From CAZOVB01 sp046541415 (GTDB taxonomy: Bacteria > Planctomycetota > Phycisphaerae > SM23-33), in contig JBKHDI010000014.1 of assembly GCA_046541415.1 (NCBI GenBank), positions 1-62,715 of the forward strand: a stretch of 62,715 nt of DNA, read 5' to 3'. Below, piece after piece: positions 59,059 to 62,715 of the stretch (position 1 is the first letter of the stretch; each line of letters opens with the position of its first letter). The notes below the pieces were generated by a model. That model was not told where the DNA came from. It saw only the letters and a program-made list of their open reading frames with translations, and made no database searches. The position numbers and the translations under genes were made by a program.

Positions 59059-59997
59059 TCAATTCGGTCGTACGTCAAATTCTTCGATCTCGATCCAGTC
59101 CTGCACCCCTTCGTTGCTCAGCGTGCAGTGGGCCTCGATGATCAGCCCGTACGCGCCGTCGGCGTCGAGGTCCACCCCGTCATCCAGGATGCGGGAGAAG
59201 AACCAGCCGGCGTAGGGCACGGACAGGTAATACGTGTGTCGCAGGCGGGCCCGGATGTCCTCGCCGGCCTGGTAGATCATACCATTGCCCGGCGGGTCCA
59301 GTTCGACAAACGTGTGGTTTCGGGCGTAGTCGAGCTTGCGGAGAATCCGGTCGTCCAGCCAGAAGGGCCTCTCCGGCGACCAACTGTCGTGAAAGCGGAT
59401 CAGGCTGCCGACCAGTTCCGGATCGTCGGCGGTGTCCTGGTCGGTCCCGCCGTAGGAGATCGGCACCAGCGGCCAGACGGCCGCGGCGTGGATCCGCCCG
59501 AACTTGCCGCCCATCTCGTCCGGCGTGTACTCGTTCTCCATCTCGCTCGGCCCGGCGTAACGAGGCACCTGGACCACCGCGGACCGGGCCGCAGCGTACG
59601 CGGCGTAGTGGACGCAGACATTCCCGGCCATCAGCAGCGACGACTGGAGCATCCCCAGCGAGACCGAAAGCGCGATCGGCAGCAGCAGGACGAACTCGAC
59701 CAGCACCGAACCGTCGTCGGCCCGGCGGCGCGAACGGGCGCGACGCCCGATCTGCCACATCGCAGAGACCACCCAGCCCAGCAGCACCGCACAGCCCAGG
59801 GCCACCGCGGCGGCAACCAGGCCGATACGGCTGGTCAACGCCCGCCACAGCCACACTCCGCCAACATCTGCCACCCCCCACCAGGCAACCAGAGCGGCCA
59901 CCAGCGAGACCACCAGCACCACCCCGGCCAACGACAGCGCAGCCGGTGCCAACCCAGATCCCTCAGGCCTACCAGGTTGTGCAGACCGATACGTCAC
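59059..59997 (-). CDS. TadE-like protein with an extra N-terminal membrane region
   Basis: The GTG at 59997 has GGGAG 10 bases upstream, 5 bp beyond the cpaA stop; earlier in-frame starts would overlap cpaA. The 312-residue product has two membrane segments (ALSLAGVVLVVSLVAALVAW and LVAAAVALGCAVLLGWVVSA) before a TadE motif DDGSVLVEFVLLLPIALSVS near residue 95, with VCVHYAAYAAARSAVVQVPR after it. TadE proteins normally start with that motif, so processing by CpaA is uncertain. The rest is a soluble domain. Confidence 0.78.
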   Translation of the reverse strand: MTYRSAQPGRPEGSGLAPAALSLAGVVLVVSLVAALVAWWGVADVGGVWLWRALTSRIGLVAAAVALGCAVLLGWVVSAMWQIGRRARSRRRADDGSVLVEFVLLLPIALSVSLGMLQSSLLMAGNVCVHYAAYAAARSAVVQVPRYAGPSEMENEYTPDEMGGKFGRIHAAAVWPLVPISYGGTDQDTADDPELVGSLIRFHDSWSPERPFWLDDRILRKLDYARNHTFVELDPPGNGMIYQAGEDIRARLRHTYYLSVPYAGWFFSRILDDGVDLDADGAYGLIIEAHCTLSNEGVQDWIEIEEFDVRPN

Positions 59998-60002
59998 CGG
60001 TG

Positions 60003-60587
60003 TCAGACTCCCAGAAACAGCTTTCGGGCCACGGGCCCGCGTATCAGAACTTCGATCAGCGCAACGGCCGAGCCAAGGCACAAGGCCAGGCCAAAGGGCA
60101 ACTTCGGCGAATCTTCCGTGGCCGGATCATACGCTTTGCCGAACGACAAAACCACCCAGAACCACTGCAAGATCCGCTTGAACACCGCCAGCGCCATCCG
60201 CCGGCGCAGCAGGATCACCAAGGCCATCACCACCGCCACGCCAAAGCCGAAAAACATCGCCGTCAGCGTGAAACGCCAGCCGGCCAGGGCGCCGATCGCG
60301 CCCATCAGCTTTACGTCGCCACCACCGATCCCGCCGGTGAAAAACACCGCCATCATCGGCAGAAAGCCCACCGCAAAGCCCGCCAGCGCGCCGAGCAGCC
60401 CGAACTGCATCCCGCCGCCGGCGCCGGTCAGCCCGCCGGTCAGCGTATGCCCGATCAACCCGACCGCAATGGCCGGGTACGTCAACTGACGCGGGATGAT
60501 GCCGCTGCGAACGTCGGTCCAGGACGCAATGAAAAGCACCACGCCCAGGACCGCAAACGACCACCATTGCAACACCAGGTCGATCAC
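60003..60587 (-). CDS. cpaA: Prepilin peptidase CpaA/TadV (A24 family)
   Basis: The 194-residue membrane protease has the two aspartates of A24 prepilin peptidases: D25 in ASWTDVRSGIIPRQL and D91 in GGIGGGDVKLMGA. It lacks the methylase domain, as in CpaA/TadV. It trims the Flp and TadE-type precursors. The start is GTG 60587. An additional segment after the last standard helix (FGKAYDPATEDSPKLPFG) leads to a final helix. Confidence 0.93.
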   Translation of the reverse strand: MIDLVLQWWSFAVLGVVLFIASWTDVRSGIIPRQLTYPAIAVGLIGHTLTGGLTGAGGGMQFGLLGALAGFAVGFLPMMAVFFTGGIGGGDVKLMGAIGALAGWRFTLTAMFFGFGVAVVMALVILLRRRMALAVFKRILQWFWVVLSFGKAYDPATEDSPKLPFGLALCLGSAVALIEVLIRGPVARKLFLGV

Positions 60588-60630
60588 AATGCCGCTTCCC
60601 GCTCAAGCAGCTGCCTTTGCATGCCGACGG

Positions 60631-60849
60631 TCAAAGCGAGTCCGGATCCGTGCCCGGCTGGCCGCTCTTCGTCTCCGACCAGATCGAGTTCCACCAGCGC
60701 GACAGGTCCTTCCAGAACCAGATCAAAACGCCCAGCAGAGGAAGTGAAACCGCCGCGATCATGAGAATGTACTCCACCATGTTCGCTCCGGTGTCGTCCT
60801 CGTGCAGACTCTTGAGCCTGGCGGCCATCGTTTTGAGCATCGATTTCAT
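60631..60849 (-). CDS. flp: Flp-type (type IVb) pilin
   Basis: The 72-residue protein has a 21-residue basic leader ending in G21, then ANMVEYILMIAAVSLPLLGV, with Glu +5 and Tyr +6 as in Flp pilins, and a short hydrophilic tail with Trp and Ser. GAGG lies 6 bases before the ATG at 60849. It is the likely pilus subunit. Confidence 0.88.
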   Translation of the reverse strand: MKSMLKTMAARLKSLHEDDTGANMVEYILMIAAVSLPLLGVLIWFWKDLSRWWNSIWSETKSGQPGTDPDSL

Positions 60850-60901
60850 AGCGTACCTCAATAAAACATCAGGGCCCGCAACCCCTGCAGCCGGATCTCG
60901 A

Positions 60902-61087
60902 TCACGGCAACGGCAGGATGTGCAGGAAAGTCAAAAGTCGATAGTATTGCGTCAGGGCCGAGAGCATCGCCACAAACAGCGGAAACAACGGCAGGACGAA
61001 CACCGCCAGCAGCAGCGTGTATTCCACCATCGCCACGCCGCGGTCGTCGTCCGCCAGGTCCCGGATTGTTCTGCCTCGCCGCTTCAT
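60902..61087 (-). CDS. Second small Flp-like pilin
   Basis: The 61-residue protein starts at an ATG overlapping the stop of the second TadA gene. Its leader ends at G17, then VAMVEYTLLLAVFVLPLFPL with Glu +5 and Tyr +6. The hydrophobic segment is longer and the tail is very short, so it may be a minor pilin or a pilin with unusual assembly. Confidence 0.8.
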   Translation of the reverse strand: MKRRGRTIRDLADDDRGVAMVEYTLLLAVFVLPLFPLFVAMLSALTQYYRLLTFLHILPLP

Positions 61088-62205
61088 GCTGTTGTTACAT
61101 CGGATTGAAATATCGGTTTGGTTAACTCCCACTTCGGACGCAGAATGCGAATTTTCGGCTCGGGGGCGAATTCCGACGTCGCGCCCGTCCATGCCAACGA
61201 CCCCTGCCCGTCGCCGCCCTCACCGTCGTTCAGGTCGTAGCGGAAAATATCCTGCAGCCTGTACTTGCCGTCATCCCCCAAAGGCAACACCTCGCTGATC
61301 TGCGTCACCGACCGCCGACCGTCCGAGAAGCGCGTCATCTGGACCACAAGGTCGATCGCAGAGGAAATCTGCGCCCGCAACGCGTGCAGGGGCAGCTCCA
61401 CCTCGTTCATCATCGCCAGCGTCTCCAGGCGGTTCATCGCGTCCAGCGGCATGTTCGCGTGCAGCGTCGACATGCTCCCGGCGTGGCCGGAAGTCATCGC
61501 CTGGATCATGTCCAGCGCCTCGCCGCCGCGAACCTCGCCGATGATGATCCGGTCCGGCCGCAACCGCAGCGAAGAGCGGAACAGGTCGGCAATCCCGACC
61601 TCCCCCTTGCCCCATCGGTCCGGCGGGCGGGATTCCAGGCTGATCAAATGATCCTGCTGCAACTCCAGCTCCGAGGAGTCCTCGATGACCACGATCCGCT
61701 GATGACCCGGGATGAAACTCGATAACACATTGAGAAGACACGTCTTGCCGCTGGACGTGCCCCCCGAGACCAGCAGGTTCTTCTCGGCCGAAACGCATAT
61801 CTCCAGGTACTCCCGGGCCGGGTCCGACCACGTGCCCATCTCCGTGAACGTATCGGCCGTAAAGAGATTCTTGGCGAACTTCCGGATCGACATGCACGTG
61901 CCCCGCCGCGACAGCGGTGCGAGAATCACGTGGACTCTGCTGCCGTCCGGCAGACGCGAGTCGATCAGCGGCTGCTCCGGCGTCAGACGCTTGCCCGTGT
62001 ACTGCAGGACGTTGTTGACCGCCGAGAGCAGGGCCTCTTCGTCCTCGAAGCGGGCCTCGGTGCGGATCAGCCGCCCGGCCTTTTCGATGTAGATCTCGTC
62101 CGGCGAGTTGATCATGATCTCCGAGACACTCTCATCCTGCATGAACGGCAAAATGGGCGCCAGAAAATGGTCGACCGTCGCTTCGAATATCTTCGCCGTG
62201 GCCAT
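61084..62205 (-). CDS. Second CpaF/TadA ATPase, short form without FHA
   Basis: The 373-residue protein contains only the CpaF core: DESVSEIMINSPDEIYIEKA, SRLPDGSRVHVIL, Walker A GGTSSGKT (148-155), IVVIEDSSELELQ, RPDRIIIGEVRGGEALDM and STLHANMPLDAMNRL. All key residues are present. It lacks the N-terminal helical region and FHA of its relative at 50237. It is the first gene of the operon and overlaps the small pilin gene by four bases. Two ATPases in one Tad locus suggest different roles, for example extension and retraction or two pilin types (inference). Confidence 0.92.
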   Translation of the reverse strand: MATAKIFEATVDHFLAPILPFMQDESVSEIMINSPDEIYIEKAGRLIRTEARFEDEEALLSAVNNVLQYTGKRLTPEQPLIDSRLPDGSRVHVILAPLSRRGTCMSIRKFAKNLFTADTFTEMGTWSDPAREYLEICVSAEKNLLVSGGTSSGKTCLLNVLSSFIPGHQRIVVIEDSSELELQQDHLISLESRPPDRWGKGEVGIADLFRSSLRLRPDRIIIGEVRGGEALDMIQAMTSGHAGSMSTLHANMPLDAMNRLETLAMMNEVELPLHALRAQISSAIDLVVQMTRFSDGRRSVTQISEVLPLGDDGKYRLQDIFRYDLNDGEGGDGQGSLAWTGATSEFAPEPKIRILRPKWELTKPIFQSDVTTA

Positions 62206-62237
62206 TGTGTCCCGTTCTCAAAAACTGGTAGGCATAC

Positions 62238-62286
62238 CCGAATACAACACGCATTCGGCCGCCAAAGCCTGCAAATAATAGGCTTT
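62238..62286 (-). promoter_or_regulatory. Two leader hairpins of the Tad operon
   Basis: CCGAAT and ATTCGG (62238-62258) and AAAGCCT and AGGCTTT (62264-62286) form two adjacent hairpins in the 86-base leader expected from the promoter at 62298. The second one, read on the plus strand, is followed by Ts and could also terminate plus-strand transcription. Confidence 0.45.
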
Positions 62287-62297
62287 TTTCCAAAACG

Positions 62298-62326
62298 AGT
62301 CTACCGCTTCCCGGCTTATCTGACAA
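62298..62326 (-). promoter_or_regulatory. Sigma-70-type promoter of the Tad operon
   Basis: On the minus strand TTGTCA (62326-62321) and TAGACT (62303-62298) are separated by 17 bases. Transcription would start near 62291. Confidence 0.6.
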
Positions 62327-62388
62327 GGCCTAACGCTCGCGTGCGGCATTGATTGCGACGATATTTGCCGGAGATTCCTGTAGAACTC

Positions 62389-62417
62389 TTGTCAAGCTGC
62401 CGAGAACCTCATAGAAT
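62389..62417 (+). promoter_or_regulatory. Promoter of tRNA-Ser
   Basis: TTGTCA (62389-62394) and TAGAAT (62412-62417) with 17-base spacing lie about 50 bases upstream of the tRNA. Confidence 0.65.
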
Positions 62418-62468
62418 CCTCAACCCCTAGATGGTCTACAACCATCCTGCAGGCGCTGCCAAACGCCC

Positions 62469-62554
62469 GGAGAGGTGCCGGAGTGGCCGATCGGGCCGGT
62501 TTCGAAAACCGGTGAACCTTCGCGGTTCCGTGGGTTCGAATCCCACCCTCTCCG
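62469..62554 (+). tRNA. tRNA-Ser (anticodon CGA)
   Basis: The 86-base gene has acceptor stem GGAGAGG/CCTCTCC, a 7-base anticodon loop TTCGAAA between CCGGT and ACCGG, the long variable arm typical of tRNA-Ser, and a T-loop GGTTCGAATCC. Discriminator G is followed by CATACC, so the CCA end is not encoded. Confidence 0.95.
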
Positions 62555-62560
62555 CATACC

Positions 62561-62594
62561 AAAACGCCTGTCCCCCCAAACGGACAGGCGTTTT
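62561..62594 (+). terminator. Terminator after tRNA-Ser
   Basis: AAAACGCCTGTCC and GGACAGGCGTTTT form a perfect 13-bp stem around an 8-base loop, seven bases after the tRNA, ending in TTTT. Confidence 0.8.
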
Positions 62595-62620
62595 GCTTGC
62601 GCCGGAATATCCCAGGCGAC

Positions 62621-62692
62621 CGCGCCGGGGTCAAGGCGCGCCGGGGTCAGGTACTTTTACGGACCGCGCCGGGGTCAGGTACTTTTACGGAC
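62621..62692. repeat. 28-bp tandem repeat CGCGCCGGGGTCAGGTACTT... at the right edge
   Basis: Two perfect 28-base units are at 62637-62664 and 62665-62692, with a truncated copy (CGCGCCGGGGTCA) at 62621-62633. The GGGGTCAGGTACTTTT motif recalls repeats seen near IS200-like/REP-associated transposases, but no transposase is visible before the window ends. Confidence 0.75.
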
Positions 62693-62715
62693 CCGAGGCC
62701 CTGCGAGGGTCGTAG

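Noticed and set aside
54158..59215. Very long plus-strand ORF (1685 codons) through the Tad region
   Set aside because: It is a GC-rich antisense shadow of the kinase and TadG genes, which have clear domains; the product is low-complexity with no motif.
62206..62350. c-di-GMP riboswitch in the Tad leader
   Set aside because: The two hairpins do not match the conserved core of the known c-di-GMP classes as far as I can align by eye.
62392..62634. 80-codon minus-strand ORF containing GEGGIRTHGTAKVHRFSKP
   Set aside because: It is the antisense of tRNA-Ser and its terminator, a familiar false annotation; the tRNA explains the sequence.
62621..62692. CRISPR array
   Set aside because: The repeats are directly adjacent without spacers and there are no cas genes.

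Overview
The window is 62.7 kb of dense, high-GC bacterial chromosome. Its gene mix suggests a Planctomycetota member, perhaps Phycisphaerae-like: AddAB, an ECF sigma/anti-sigma/STN cassette, PPC-domain and HEAT-repeat secreted proteins, GH130 enzymes with a sugar ABC importer, an mre/mrd cell-wall operon and a Tad pilus locus with a Ser/Thr kinase. The taxon is inferred from gene content only; no rRNA or taxonomic marker was tested. There is no CRISPR array, intact insertion sequence or prophage. Genes overlap by ATGA-type junctions or converge with overlapping 3' ends in many places.

Layout. 1-570: two translationally coupled minus-strand ORFs, one running off the left edge, and an orphan plus-strand terminator. 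0.7-4.5 kb: a secreted protein whose discoidin-like tail looks cut off, facing a minus-strand sigma/anti-sigma/STN operon. 4.7-7.5 kb: rimO, with a terminator in its leader, then pgsA-pgpA. 7.4-10.2 kb: a 903-residue membrane protein with a kinase-like N-terminus. 10.3-17.2 kb: addB-addA. 17.2-23.4 kb: a HEAT-repeat exported protein, a CheA-type kinase carrying a GspE/MshEN-like segment, and a PAS remnant with a 126-bp tandem duplication.

23.4-32.0 kb is a carbohydrate module: two GH130 paralogues on the minus strand, and divergently a TPR lipoprotein, a membrane-anchored solute-binding protein, a MalF-like permease with about 200 extra residues, a MalG-like permease and a UgpC/MalK-type ATPase. 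32.1-36.8 kb: an MFS transporter, a PPC-domain secreted protein and a DegP protease. 37.0-41.9 kb: mreC-mreD-mrdA-rodA. 41.9-47.3 kb: small membrane proteins, an alpha/beta hydrolase, a glycosyltransferase, larC and aroC.

47.4-62.3 kb is one long minus-strand Tad (Flp) pilus operon with a recognisable promoter and a structured leader. It encodes two CpaF/TadA ATPases (one with a fused FHA domain), two Flp pilins, prepilin peptidase CpaA, two TadE-like and one TadG-like pseudopilin, CpaB, TadB, TadC, a transmembrane Ser/Thr kinase with a long helical-repeat C-terminus, and a membrane FHA protein. No secretin or TadZ is present. The kinase plus two FHA readers inside the operon suggests Thr-phosphorylation control of pilus assembly and is the best candidate for an under-described system here. 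The right edge holds tRNA-Ser(CGA) with its promoter and terminator, followed by 28-bp tandem repeats.
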